This document shows positions 43,943-51,930 of a DNA stretch of 53,247 bases, piece by piece. This DNA comes from Bacillota bacterium (GTDB taxonomy: Bacteria; Bacillota; Clostridia; Tissierellales; Tissierellaceae), in NCBI GenBank assembly GCA_023388495.1, contig JAEWGC010000016.1, positions 1 to 53,247 of the forward strand, read 5' to 3'. A program made the translations under genes and the position numbers. Position 1 is the stretch's first letter; every line of letters starts with the position of its first letter. A model generated the notes under the pieces. The model was not told the origin of the DNA, searched no databases, and worked only from the letters and a program-made list of their open reading frames with translations.

Positions 43943-43981
43943 GTATTCACAGTAACCACTGTAACATTATCCTTATACTAT

Positions 43982-44509
43982 TTATTTCATAACTTCCAAT
44001 ATTATGGATCTTGAAATTCCATGTATTATCTCTCTTCTTTTATTGTCAAATAATGTATTGTCTAAGGTATTATCAATAAAACCTATTTCAACCAAAACTG
44101 CAGGCATCTTAGTTTCTCTTAGGGCATAGAAGTCTGCTGCTTTTACTCCCCTATTTTTAAATCCACAAGCTACTAAGGCATCTTGGATTCTTTTAGCTAA
44201 TTTTCTAGCCTTTGCTGATCCATTCAGATAAACAAAAGTTTCAACTCCTGATCCTTCTTCAGGCCTAAAGGCATTTCTGTGAAATGATATGAAATAATCA
44301 TATTTTCCACTGTTAGCAAAGAGAACTCTCTCCTTTAGTCCCATGATTTCATCAGTGGTCCTTGTTTCATCTACTTCCACTCCAAACATTCTAATCCTCT
44401 CTGCTACTTCCATTCCAATACTTAAATTATCTATAGATTCCTTTCGACAATTATATATGGCACCTGAGTCCTTCCCCCCATGACCATAATCAAAACATAA
44501 CCTAACCAT
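43982..44509 (-). CDS. N-acetylmuramoyl-L-alanine amidase (Amidase_3)
   Basis: 175 residues, one catalytic domain with no signal peptide and no wall-binding repeats. Zinc ligands H10 (DYGHGGKDSGA), E24 and H77 (SFHRNA), and the catalytic E141 (VEIGFIDN), are all present. It cleaves the amide between muramic acid and the stem peptide. Lack of an export signal suggests release at mother-cell lysis during sporulation, as with CwlC, or use by a lysis module. TAGGAGGATG precedes the ATG. Confidence 0.9.
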   Translation of the reverse strand: MVRLCFDYGHGGKDSGAIYNCRKESIDNLSIGMEVAERIRMFGVEVDETRTTDEIMGLKERVLFANSGKYDYFISFHRNAFRPEEGSGVETFVYLNGSAKARKLAKRIQDALVACGFKNRGVKAADFYALRETKMPAVLVEIGFIDNTLDNTLFDNKRREIIHGISRSIILEVMK

Positions 44510-44611
44510 AATCTCATCCTCCTATACTATTTATATAATATAGATAGAGGAATTTCGAGAAATTTACTATTAAATTAAGATTTGACAAAAGTCTTCTTTT
44601 GAGAATAATTT

Positions 44612-44636
44612 GAAGCCTCTAGATTCTGGAGGCTTC
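44612..44636 (+). other. Hairpin with plus-strand T run, no plus-strand gene upstream
   Basis: GAAGCCTC (44612-44619) pairs with GAGGCTTC (44629-44636), followed on the plus strand by GTTTTTTA. TTGACA (44582) and AATAAT (44604) precede it. All nearby genes are on the minus strand. Confidence 0.45.
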
Positions 44637-44757
44637 GTTTTTTAATGATAGGATTATAAGCTATTATTAGAACTTTTCATATTTTTAAGTTAGCAGCCAA
44701 TCACTATTGATACAAATCAGTACTAACCTGATAAATACTATAAAATAAGATTTCATT

Positions 44758-45414
44758 TTATTTTGATGAACTATTTTGTGGCATTAGCTTTTTTCCTATT
44801 GATAATATTAATCCTAAAATCATTGATAGCAATGCTGCTGCTAGTATCCTATATCTTTCTGGCATTAAAAATGTTAAGGTATTTGCTGGAATCCAAATTA
44901 ATGGTGTTGTTGTGGATACTTCAAATTTTACAAATGATACCCAATCTATCACTTCTACTACTTCTCCAAAAGTTATTTTACCTTGCTTGTATTTTAAATC
45001 AATATAGGTATTGCAAACTCTTTGTAAAGCCATCATCACGGGACCTGATGTTGTATTCATTATTGCACTTGTTAAGAAAGCAGTAAGATACCTATTATTA
45101 GCTGCTAACATTCCATTTTTCTGAGCCCCAATAACTCCTTCACTAAATACTGAAAACATTAAAGAAACTAATGAACCAAATATTCCCCAAATCCCAATTT
45201 TCCAAATTAATCCATTGGTTTTTGTCCATGACCTTTTACTAATTCTATCTGATAAAAGCTCCCCCATTGTTGCTAAAACAGAAAACTTAATAAACCCATC
45301 TAGATATGCATGATCAGATACCAGGTTAGAATAAGGCTTAGACATTATCAATAATAGAAAAATGATAAGTATACTTGTAAAAACAATGTCTTTATTTTTA
45401 TTGTCTTTTTTCAT
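44758..45414 (-). CDS. Integral membrane protein, end of amidohydrolase operon
   Basis: 218 residues with about six membrane segments (IVFTSILIIFLLLI, FIKFSVLATMGELLSD, IGIWGIFGSLVSLMFS and three more). The pattern DGFIKFSVLATMGELL and TSAIMNTTSGPVMMALQRV loosely resembles bacterial Mpv17/PMP22-like proteins, which I state with low certainty. It starts 58 bases after the amidohydrolase gene on the same strand, so it is probably the third gene of that operon. Function unknown. Confidence 0.6.
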   Translation of the reverse strand: MKKDNKNKDIVFTSILIIFLLLIMSKPYSNLVSDHAYLDGFIKFSVLATMGELLSDRISKRSWTKTNGLIWKIGIWGIFGSLVSLMFSVFSEGVIGAQKNGMLAANNRYLTAFLTSAIMNTTSGPVMMALQRVCNTYIDLKYKQGKITFGEVVEVIDWVSFVKFEVSTTTPLIWIPANTLTFLMPERYRILAAALLSMILGLILSIGKKLMPQNSSSK

Positions 45415-45472
45415 ATTAGCTATATCCTTTCATTCCTTCCAAGATAAGGTAGGACTATTGTTCTACCCTTTC

Positions 45473-46897
45473 TTAAAGCTTGTTCTCCCTCATAAACTTT
45501 GCATTAGTTCCATCTATATCCAAAAACTCTTTTGTAGCCCTTTCACCTATTCCATCTGTATACTTAGCTACTATGCTGAAATATTCCTCCTCATCTACAT
45601 CAAGTACTCTACCATCTTGATAGATAATTTTACCATCTACTACAGAAAGAGATACTTCCTTTCCCCTTGCACTATATACCAAGTTTGGTACAATATTTCT
45701 CATAGGTTTTGTGAATACTGGTAGCATAGAAGGTTTGTTTAGATCTATTGCTATAAAATCTGCACGCTTACCTACTTCAAGGGATCCAACTAACTCGCCT
45801 AGCCCCACTGCTCTTGCACCTTCTATCGTAGCCATACGGAGTGCTTTCCAAGCTGGCATGACTTCTGGGTTTTGATATTTTATTTTATTAAAAAGTGTTA
45901 CTAATTTCATTTCATTTATAATGTTATGACAATTATTTCCAGGAGCCTGATCTGAACCTAATGCTACATTTCCACCCGCCTCTTGAAAAGCCATGGAAGG
46001 GCACACTATACCATCTATTATACCAATAGAGCCTGGGCAAACTATCATAGATGCTCCACTTTTTGCTACTTCCTTTGCTTCATCATCATTAGCATCTGTT
46101 AAATGAACCGCTATTAAAGTCTCATCTAAATATCCAATTTCCTTTAACCATGCAATAGGTCTTTTACCATATCGTTTAACAACTTGATAAGTCTCTCTAT
46201 CACCTTGCTGTGTATGCATATGAATCTTAGTACCTTTTTCTTTTGCTACTTTTTGAATCTTTAGAAGTAAATCTTTGCTTAAGAAATCTGCACCCTGTGG
46301 CCCAAATAATATCTTAATGAGGCCTTTACCATTATTATGCCATTTATCAAACAATCTCATATTCTCTTCAAAACTTTTTAAACCTAATCCTTCATCATAT
46401 TCATATAACTCTCCAGGGTCATATACTCTCCTTTTAGCCTCTCTAATGGTACTAGTAATATTTCCCCTAACTCCTACCTTATTTATAAACTCACATACAT
46501 GCTCCATATTTGCTTCATAATCTCCAATAGTAGTAGTACCAGCTTTAATTGCTTCTAAGATAGCCACTTTACTACCTGCCAATTTTTCTTCATTGGTGAC
46601 TGCATTATCAAATGGTTGCAAGCCATACATCATCCAATTATTGGTATCCTGGGCTAACCCTCTCATAATAGCTAATCCTGTATGCATATGTCCATCTATA
46701 AACCCTGGGAGTATTGCATGATGTTTTAGATTTAGATTTAATTCTGCCTTATAACCTTTCGCTATATTATTCATATCATCAATTGCTACAATCTTTCCAC
46801 CATCTACTACCATAGCAACTCCAGTTTTATATCCAACTCCAATTCCTTCCATAGTATAAAAATGTGGTGCCTCAACTATCATGTCTACGGTTTTCAT
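45473..46897 (-). CDS. Amidohydrolase (TrzA/AtzB, cytosine- or SAH-deaminase-like)
   Basis: 474 residues. The beta-sandwich start (VDMIVEAPHFYTMEG) and end (GKRADFIAID, VVDGKIIYQDGRVL) enclose the TIM barrel. Metal ligands are HMH in FIDGHMHTGLAIMRG, HMH in KIHMHTQQGD, a His in IAVHLTDAND, and Asp in GSDQAPGNN. Members deaminate purines, pyrimidines, triazines or S-adenosylhomocysteine. The HLT and GSDQ sequences replace the usual HCV/HLN and GTDG, so the substrate may be unusual. It lies 17 bases after the NhaC-type gene, in one operon. Confidence 0.85.
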   Translation of the reverse strand: MKTVDMIVEAPHFYTMEGIGVGYKTGVAMVVDGGKIVAIDDMNNIAKGYKAELNLNLKHHAILPGFIDGHMHTGLAIMRGLAQDTNNWMMYGLQPFDNAVTNEEKLAGSKVAILEAIKAGTTTIGDYEANMEHVCEFINKVGVRGNITSTIREAKRRVYDPGELYEYDEGLGLKSFEENMRLFDKWHNNGKGLIKILFGPQGADFLSKDLLLKIQKVAKEKGTKIHMHTQQGDRETYQVVKRYGKRPIAWLKEIGYLDETLIAVHLTDANDDEAKEVAKSGASMIVCPGSIGIIDGIVCPSMAFQEAGGNVALGSDQAPGNNCHNIINEMKLVTLFNKIKYQNPEVMPAWKALRMATIEGARAVGLGELVGSLEVGKRADFIAIDLNKPSMLPVFTKPMRNIVPNLVYSARGKEVSLSVVDGKIIYQDGRVLDVDEEEYFSIVAKYTDGIGERATKEFLDIDGTNAKFMRENKL

Positions 46898-46914
46898 CTT
46901 AAATTCTCCTCTCT

Positions 46915-48459
46915 TTAATTATGCTGTTCTTTTAAACTAAAATCTCTTGACATTGAGAGTTTATTAGCAATTATTAGTAATCCAGTTAAAACTACTCCTG
47001 TAATAATTATACTTAAATAATATTGACCAGTAAGCCCTCCAAATAAGAAACCGATGAAAGCTGCAACTCCTACAGTAACTCCATAAAACAATTGTGTAGA
47101 AACATGGACTATATGATTACAAGCAGCACCTGTTGAAGACATTATTGTAGTATCTGAAATAGGTGAGCATTGATCTCCAAATAATCCTCCACCTATTACT
47201 GCACCCACAACATATGGTATAGGAATATTAAATGATATAGCCATAGGTATAGCTATAGGCATCATAATAGCCCAAACACCCCATGAACTTCCTGTTGCAA
47301 ATGAAATCATAGCACCAAATAAGAATATCAAGGCAGGAACTAATCCACCTGTTAAATAATTTTGAACTACTTCAGATAAAAATCCTCCAACTCCCATAGC
47401 ACTTGTAACTCCGCCCATTGACCAAGCTAATACTAATATAAATGGAACCATAATTAGTTCTTCCATTCCTTTAATAAATCCATCAAATCCATCTGTGAAT
47501 TTAAATAATCCAGTAGTCATACCTACTACAGCTGCTCCAACCCCTCCAACTATAAATCCCATTGAAATTGCTAAAGTAATATTAGCATTAACAAATGAGC
47601 CTCTAAGTCCATTAGTTACTATATCTCCGCTCCAAAATATTGTAGCAAATATAGCAATGAATAATGAAGCCATAGGTATAATGAAGTTTTTAATAGTTAA
47701 ATTATAACCTACTGGCAGATTTGTTTTAGATTCTGCAACTATTGGTTCGACACCATCTGGAAGCAATTTTCCAGTTTCTCTAGCTCTTTTTTCCTCCTTA
47801 TACATAGGTCCTAAATCCATGCCTGTAACGGCTACAACTAGTACGGTTATCATTGCGAAAAGCCCATACAAGTTAAAAGGAAACATTTGAAGATAAATCG
47901 ACCATTCATTTCCTTCAATCGCAGCTGCTGCAAGTTGAGTTGCAATCAAGCCAGCTATAAAAGGACCATAGCTACTTATAGGTGAAAATGATGCTAGATT
48001 GCATCCCATTGAATCTAGTATATAGGCAAGCTTTGCTCTGGACACTCTAACCTTATCTGTAATCGGTCTCATAATTGTGCCAAGTATTAAACAAGGTTCA
48101 GTATATGAAAATATAAATGCAGATGCCCATGTTACCACTTGAGCTTTTTTAGGGGTATCGATCTTTTTAGTTGCTATCTGCGCAAAAGCTTCAGCAGCAC
48201 CAGTAATTCTCAACATGTACACAAATCCTCCGGCTAATGTTACTAATAAAAGCATTCCTCCATTATAAGCATTGCCGATAGCTGGAACCATAAAGTCCGA
48301 TACAATTTTTGTAAATCCCACTAATGGATTATATCCGCTAATTATAGTGGCACCTACCCATACACCGAAAAATAAAGATAATAGGGTCTTTTTTGTCTTT
48401 AGTGCCAAAATGATAGCAATAATTGGTGGTACTAAACTTAACAAACCATAATCTGACAT
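46915..48459 (-). CDS. NhaC-family transporter (amidohydrolase operon)
   Basis: 514 residues, about twelve membrane segments. Family signature GDQCSPISDTTIMSSTGAAC and FATGSSWGVWAIMMPIAIP are present. It is longer than, and clearly different from, the other NhaC-type protein (32013-33452), so they are paralogs and not a recent duplication. First gene after the sigma-54 promoter. It may import the amidohydrolase substrate or balance sodium during uptake. Confidence 0.87.
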   Translation of the reverse strand: MSDYGLLSLVPPIIAIILALKTKKTLLSLFFGVWVGATIISGYNPLVGFTKIVSDFMVPAIGNAYNGGMLLLVTLAGGFVYMLRITGAAEAFAQIATKKIDTPKKAQVVTWASAFIFSYTEPCLILGTIMRPITDKVRVSRAKLAYILDSMGCNLASFSPISSYGPFIAGLIATQLAAAAIEGNEWSIYLQMFPFNLYGLFAMITVLVVAVTGMDLGPMYKEEKRARETGKLLPDGVEPIVAESKTNLPVGYNLTIKNFIIPMASLFIAIFATIFWSGDIVTNGLRGSFVNANITLAISMGFIVGGVGAAVVGMTTGLFKFTDGFDGFIKGMEELIMVPFILVLAWSMGGVTSAMGVGGFLSEVVQNYLTGGLVPALIFLFGAMISFATGSSWGVWAIMMPIAIPMAISFNIPIPYVVGAVIGGGLFGDQCSPISDTTIMSSTGAACNHIVHVSTQLFYGVTVGVAAFIGFLFGGLTGQYYLSIIITGVVLTGLLIIANKLSMSRDFSLKEQHN

Positions 48460-48506
48460 TTAAACTTCCCCCTTAATAATATTATTTAAATACAATCTTT
48501 TTTTAT

Positions 48507-48522
48507 TGCAAATCATGTGCCA
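48507..48522 (-). promoter_or_regulatory. Sigma-54 promoter of the NhaC/amidohydrolase operon
   Basis: Minus strand reads TGGCACATGATTTGCA, with all key -24/-12 bases present. It lies 48 bases before the NhaC-type start codon, with AAGGGGG as ribosome binding site. Confidence 0.85.
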
Positions 48523-48553
48523 ATTACTACTTTGAGTATTTTCAATCATTTCA

Positions 48554-48598
48554 CAATAGTCAAATAATTTCGATCAAATTTTTTTGACTTCAATAGTC
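48554..48598. promoter_or_regulatory. Repeated CAATAGTC motifs upstream of the sigma-54 promoter
   Basis: CAATAGTC occurs at 48554-48561 and 48591-48598. Between them GTCAAA (48559) and TTTGAC (48583-48588) form an inverted pair. This is a candidate binding region for the PAS-containing activator. Confidence 0.4.
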
Positions 48599-48616
48599 GT
48601 AATAGTATAGAAAAGA

Positions 48617-48653
48617 GACAAAAAATCTTGACACAAGGTCAAGATTTTTTGTC
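48617..48653 (-). terminator. Terminator after the PAS sigma-54 activator gene
   Basis: Perfect 16-bp stem GACAAAAAATCTTGAC with its complement, 5-base loop. It insulates the activator gene from the NhaC operon. Confidence 0.9.
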
Positions 48654-48661
48654 CTTTAAAT

Positions 48662-50011
48662 TTATCTCAAACCATATTTAGACAATTTATAACTTAATGT
48701 TTGTTTCGAAAGTTTTAATCTTCTAGCCGCTTCAGCAATAGTTTCAGATGAAGTTAAAGCCTCAATAAGTAATCTCCTTTCATAATTTTCTACCCTTTCC
48801 GTTAAAGATATTTCTAAATTGCTTGCTTCAATATTGGGAGATTGATTATTAAATTGACTAGTTAAATAATTCGGCAAATCCCTTAACTGTATATATCTAG
48901 ATCCAATTATATTGAATGCACCTTCTATTATGTTTTTAAGTTCTCTAACATTTCCAGGCCAATTATAATCTAAGAATAGATTTTTAACCTCATCACTAAG
49001 TCCAATTATAGATTTATTCATCTTTTTATTATACATATTAATAAAATAATCAGTCAGATATATTATATCCTCTGTTCTCTCCCTTAGTGGTGGAATGTCT
49101 ATTTGCACTACATTTAGTCTATAGTATAAATCCTCCCTCAATTTTTTCTTCTCAACACATCTAAGAGGCGGCTCATTTAATGCCGTAATTACGCGTATAT
49201 CTGTATCAATCGGTTCTGTTCCACCAATTCTAGTCACTTTCTTTTCTTCAATTGCTTTCAATATTTTACTTTGCATATTAATATCCATTGAATTTATTTC
49301 ATCTAGGAATAATGTTCCATTATTAGCAACTTCAAATAATCCTCTTCTATTTTCTGCTCCAGTATAACTACCTTTTACAGTACCAAATAAAATTCCTTCT
49401 AACAGATTCGCTGGTATTGCAGCGCAATTTTGAGATATGAATTTGTTGTTACTTCTATAACTATAGCTATGTATAGCTTGTGCGACGAGTTCTTTACCAG
49501 TGCCAGTTTCCCCATAAATCATAACAGATGAATCTGTATTTGCTATTCTCGTAATTTTAGTTTTAATTTCATTCATAGCTGATGATTTTGTAATTATATC
49601 ATCAAGTTGATATAATCTTTCCTTCTCATTATAACTATGGGTTAGAATGATGTTCTGGCGCTCATTTTCATTAATACATCTAGCCAGATCAATAGCCCCC
49701 ACAATCTTACTATCTTTAACGATAGGTAAAGTACTATATATATTCGTTAGGTTTTGTCCATGTTTAGTTGTCAAATATTCTATTTGGTCATATATGGGCT
49801 TACCATCCTTTAAAACCCTCATAATACTACTGGTTTCTTCTGTCAAGTAAGGATGAATTTCTAGTATACTTTTTCCTATTATTTCCCTTTGCCTTAAATC
49901 ATAAATATCAGATCTCATATTTGAATAGTATTCAATTATACCTTTACTATCAGTTATAATTATACTATCAAAATAATTATTGATGTTTAGAAGACTCTTA
50001 ATATTTCTCAT
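48662..50011 (-). CDS. PAS-domain sigma-54-dependent activator
   Basis: 449 residues from the ATG at 50011; AAGGG fits this start better than the one nine bases upstream. A PAS sensor (about 5-120: FDSIIITDSKGIIEYYS, IVGAIDLARCINE) precedes the AAA+ domain, with Walker A GETGTGKE, sigma-54 loop GSYTGA, Walker B GTLFLDEINSM and the arginine finger region. A Fis-type helix-turn-helix (TIAEAARRLKLSKQTLSYKL) ends the protein. It probably senses an intracellular ligand and activates the downstream NhaC-amidohydrolase operon. Same strand and adjacent, with a terminator between. Confidence 0.9.
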   Translation of the reverse strand: MRNIKSLLNINNYFDSIIITDSKGIIEYYSNMRSDIYDLRQREIIGKSILEIHPYLTEETSSIMRVLKDGKPIYDQIEYLTTKHGQNLTNIYSTLPIVKDSKIVGAIDLARCINENERQNIILTHSYNEKERLYQLDDIITKSSAMNEIKTKITRIANTDSSVMIYGETGTGKELVAQAIHSYSYRSNNKFISQNCAAIPANLLEGILFGTVKGSYTGAENRRGLFEVANNGTLFLDEINSMDINMQSKILKAIEEKKVTRIGGTEPIDTDIRVITALNEPPLRCVEKKKLREDLYYRLNVVQIDIPPLRERTEDIIYLTDYFINMYNKKMNKSIIGLSDEVKNLFLDYNWPGNVRELKNIIEGAFNIIGSRYIQLRDLPNYLTSQFNNQSPNIEASNLEISLTERVENYERRLLIEALTSSETIAEAARRLKLSKQTLSYKLSKYGLR

Positions 50012-50020
50012 TATAATCAT

Positions 50021-50304
50021 CCCTTTTTATTGTAAATACTCCTTATCCCCATTCTTTTAAAATACATACTCTCTATTATTCCACTTCTTAATCAATGATA
50101 AATCCCACCAGGATATTCAAACCCATGCCTTCTTTCCAATAAAAAAACATCTCTGATTCAATAGTATCAGAAGGTATGAGTTTTGGCAATATTTAGAAAA
50201 GTGTATTATTACTTTATTTTATATTTTCTCATAGCCTTAATCCTGGTTATATCTCTCCAATTCTCAGCAGTATTTATCTCAATTCTACTTATTGAATATT
50301 TCAT
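50021..50304. other. Intergenic stretch between the activator and copy B of the coiled-coil gene
   Basis: AT-rich with no gene that I can support. A 31-codon frame (50209-50304, minus strand) lacks a spaced ribosome binding site. The PAS activator's promoter should lie near 50030-50110. Confidence 0.4.
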
Positions 50305-50542
50305 ATCTCTTTATTCTCTAACAAAATCAAGAAGTCTGTGTGCATTGTTAGTTTCAATATCATCTAATTTATTTTCTATTCTATCTAATCTTTTATTAAC
50401 ATCTTTAAATTCTTCTTTAATTTCAGATACATCCTTTGTAAGGGTACCCACTTGTGTAGCAATAAGTTCTAATAATTCTCTATCAGTCATTAACTATCAC
50501 TCCTTTTTATAATTTATTTCTTCATCTATTTTATAAAGTTAA
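50305..50542. repeat. Direct repeat, copy B (about 238 bp)
   Basis: Partner of 43115-43352. Recombination between the two would delete or duplicate 7.2 kb including VanZ, the amidase, the NhaC-amidohydrolase operon and its activator. Confidence 0.85.
50311..50490 (-). CDS. 59-residue coiled-coil protein, copy B
   Basis: Same 59 codons as copy A except for one visible change (EEVKD to EEFKD). AAAGGAGTGA precedes the ATG. The sequence is open and intact, so it may be functional. It lies at the edge of a decayed region and downstream of a Panacea-like pseudogene. The near identity over non-coding flanks suggests a recent duplication. Confidence 0.7.
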   Translation of the reverse strand: MTDRELLELIATQVGTLTKDVSEIKEEFKDVNKRLDRIENKLDDIETNNAHRLLDFVRE

Positions 50543-50555
50543 CAGCCTAGCACCG
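50538..50555. repeat. Short repeat AGTTAACAGCCTAGCACC
   Basis: A close match, AGTTAATAGCCAGGCACC, occurs at 51781-51798 on the same strand. It resembles small dispersed clostridial repeats with a GCCTGGCAC core. Confidence 0.5.
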
Positions 50556-50590
50556 TAGTTGAAGGGACCAGCACAATAGCCTCTGTTACT

Positions 50591-50619
50591 AAAAAACCCC
50601 AGACCCGTAGGTACTGGAG
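50591..50619 (-). terminator. Terminator after the Panacea-like pseudogene
   Basis: On the minus strand CTCCAG and CTGGGG pair, with ACC/GGG inside, followed by six Ts. The stem is imperfect but GC-rich. Confidence 0.65.
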
Positions 50620-50652
50620 TATGATGATCTATAATATTTATTTTTATTATCT

Positions 50653-51256
50653 CTAATTAATAGTTAAACTGTCTGCAAATGTATACGGTATAATGCAGTA
50701 ATCATCGACACATTTGTAGGCATCTTCTTCATGCATCTTAATAACAATCTCATCTGTCTTTAAATTACCATATTGTGAGATTATATCATCTAATGTTTCA
50801 ATCTCAAGCTTAGTTAACTCTTTTATCTCAAGCTCCGAATTTGGCTTAAATTTATAGGCTACATTTTCGCCATACCATAATGTATCGAATTTCACCCCAT
50901 CTAATAGAACTATATGGTCATATCCCTCTGGTACAGCTCCCATAGGAAGTGATGAATAAACTAAACCACTAATTGCCATATTGTTTCTTTTATAATGAAG
51001 GTAATCTGAGAACCAAAGCATTTTAGCTAGTTTTACTTTATGAAGACTTTCAACTTTAGAAGCCAAATAATTAATCATCTCCACTACTTTAGTTAAGTTA
51101 AGCTTGGCCTTGCCTGTAATAATATTATCTTCATAATCTACATAAATTGCTTGAATTGAATCAACTAAATATTGATTGTGCTTTTTTTAAATAGCTCATT
51201 TGCTTGGTGATGATATTTATCAAACGCTTTGTCTGATATACGCCCCTTACCTGTTT
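50653..51256 (-). pseudogene. Panacea (DUF4065/SocA-like) gene, frameshifted and 5'-truncated
   Basis: The 3' frame reads EMINYLASKVESLHKVKLAKMLWFSDYLHYK, which is the Panacea domain used by antitoxins of type II systems. Upstream a second frame reads GRISDKAFDKYHHQANELFKK, as expected for the N-terminal part. The two join if one A is added to the run of seven As near 51185, giving KKHNQYLVDSIQAIY. No start codon is found for the upstream part, and no toxin gene is adjacent. The gene is likely dead, unless the A run is a sequencing error. Confidence 0.75.
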
Positions 51257-51478
51257 TTAAATTATTTTTCTTAATTCTGATTTGTTAATAACTTTGACTT
51301 CCCCACGAGATAGTTCAACAAATCCTTCTTCCGAGAAGTATTTCAACATTCTCGATACCACTTCTCTTGCAGAACCTAAGTATTTTGCTATTTGTTCATA
51401 GGTTACATTTTTATTCTTGCAATTCCTTAGTATTCGCTGTTGCTATTTCCATATCAATTTTTAAATCAAATAAAGGCA
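51257..51478 (-). pseudogene. Crp/Fnr-family regulator remnant (C-terminal HTH)
   Basis: Reads RILRNCKNKNVTYEQIAKYL, then GSAREVVSRMLKYFSEEGFV and ELSRGEVKVINKSELRKII with a TAA, the C-terminal DNA-binding end of a Crp/Fnr protein. Upstream the frame shifts near 51415-51445 (DLKIDMEIATANTKELQ is in another frame), and the cNMP-binding domain is absent. Confidence 0.75.
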
Positions 51479-51500
51479 ATATAAAAGAGGTGAAATTATA

Positions 51501-51713
51501 ATGGATACTATATTAGGTATACTACTTGGAGGCTTTTAAAAGGCTCTTACAGTCATACTAGGAGGTTTAGCTGGAGCATTGACTTTCTCTCTTTCCTATG
51601 GTTCACTGGAGAGGTTGGGACTATTTGATGCAATGAACATGGGTAAATTAACACTATTTAATATATCAGAAGAATTTCCATCTGTATTTAATATTGGATA
51701 TGGTAGTGATTAA
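51501..51713 (+). pseudogene. YeeE/YedE-like sulfur transport protein remnant with internal stop
   Basis: An ATG with GAGGTG upstream is followed by 12 codons, a TAA at 51537, and then the same frame continues open for 57 codons: KALTVILGGLAGALTFSLSY, then GLFDAMNMGKLTLFNISEE. The hydrophobic GGLAGALTF region resembles YeeE/YedE. Only about 70 codons remain, so it is a fragment. It lies divergent to the Crp remnant, which may once have regulated it. Confidence 0.65.
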
Positions 51714-51739
51714 TATTCACATATATATACAATAATGGC

Positions 51740-51768
51740 AGCCATCATATAATTTTGATATGATGGCT
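51740..51768 (+). terminator. Hairpin terminator after the YeeE/YedE remnant
   Basis: 11-bp perfect stem AGCCATCATAT with its complement, 7-base loop. Confidence 0.7.
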
Positions 51769-51780
51769 GTCTAGTTATTA

Positions 51781-51798
51781 AGTTAATAGCCAGGCACC
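51781..51798. repeat. Short repeat AGTTAATAGCCAGGCACC
   Basis: Second copy of the 50538-50555 motif. Confidence 0.5.
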
Positions 51799-51799
51799 A

Positions 51800-51930
51800 T
51801 TACATCTTAGAGTTATATACAATCATTTTATCTAAGTCTATAATTGCTCCTACTTTTTTCAAAAAATCCATGCCTATTATTCCATTTATTTCAAAACCAT
51901 AATCCATAACTCCAACTTCAATTGTGAACC
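51800..51930 (-). pseudogene. Retropepsin-like aspartic protease fragment (C-terminal end)
   Basis: Open minus-strand frame reads TIEVGVMDYGFEINGIIGMD, then FLKKVGAIIDLDKMIVYNS, which is the C-terminal part of a retropepsin-like (clan AA) protein: the IIGMDFLKKVGAIID stretch is typical. The upstream part, which would hold the catalytic Asp, is not here. The frame runs into the right end of the IS element. Confidence 0.6.

Noticed and set aside
44763..45086. 107-codon plus-strand Leu-rich frame
   Set aside because: Antisense to the membrane protein gene that follows the amidohydrolase; the hydrophobic look is a by-product of the antisense of hydrophobic codons.
50209..50304. 31-codon minus-strand frame after copy B
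   Set aside because: The only ribosome-binding-like bases are directly against the ATG, and copy A has no counterpart.
50183..50512. 109-codon plus-strand frame over copy B of the 59-residue gene
   Set aside because: The corresponding plus-strand frame is not preserved as an obvious gene in copy A, while the minus-strand 59-codon frame with its ribosome binding site is kept in both copies.
43115..50542. 7 kb block as a composite transposon
   Set aside because: The flanking 238-bp repeats carry no transposase and no terminal inverted repeats, so only a recombination role is considered.
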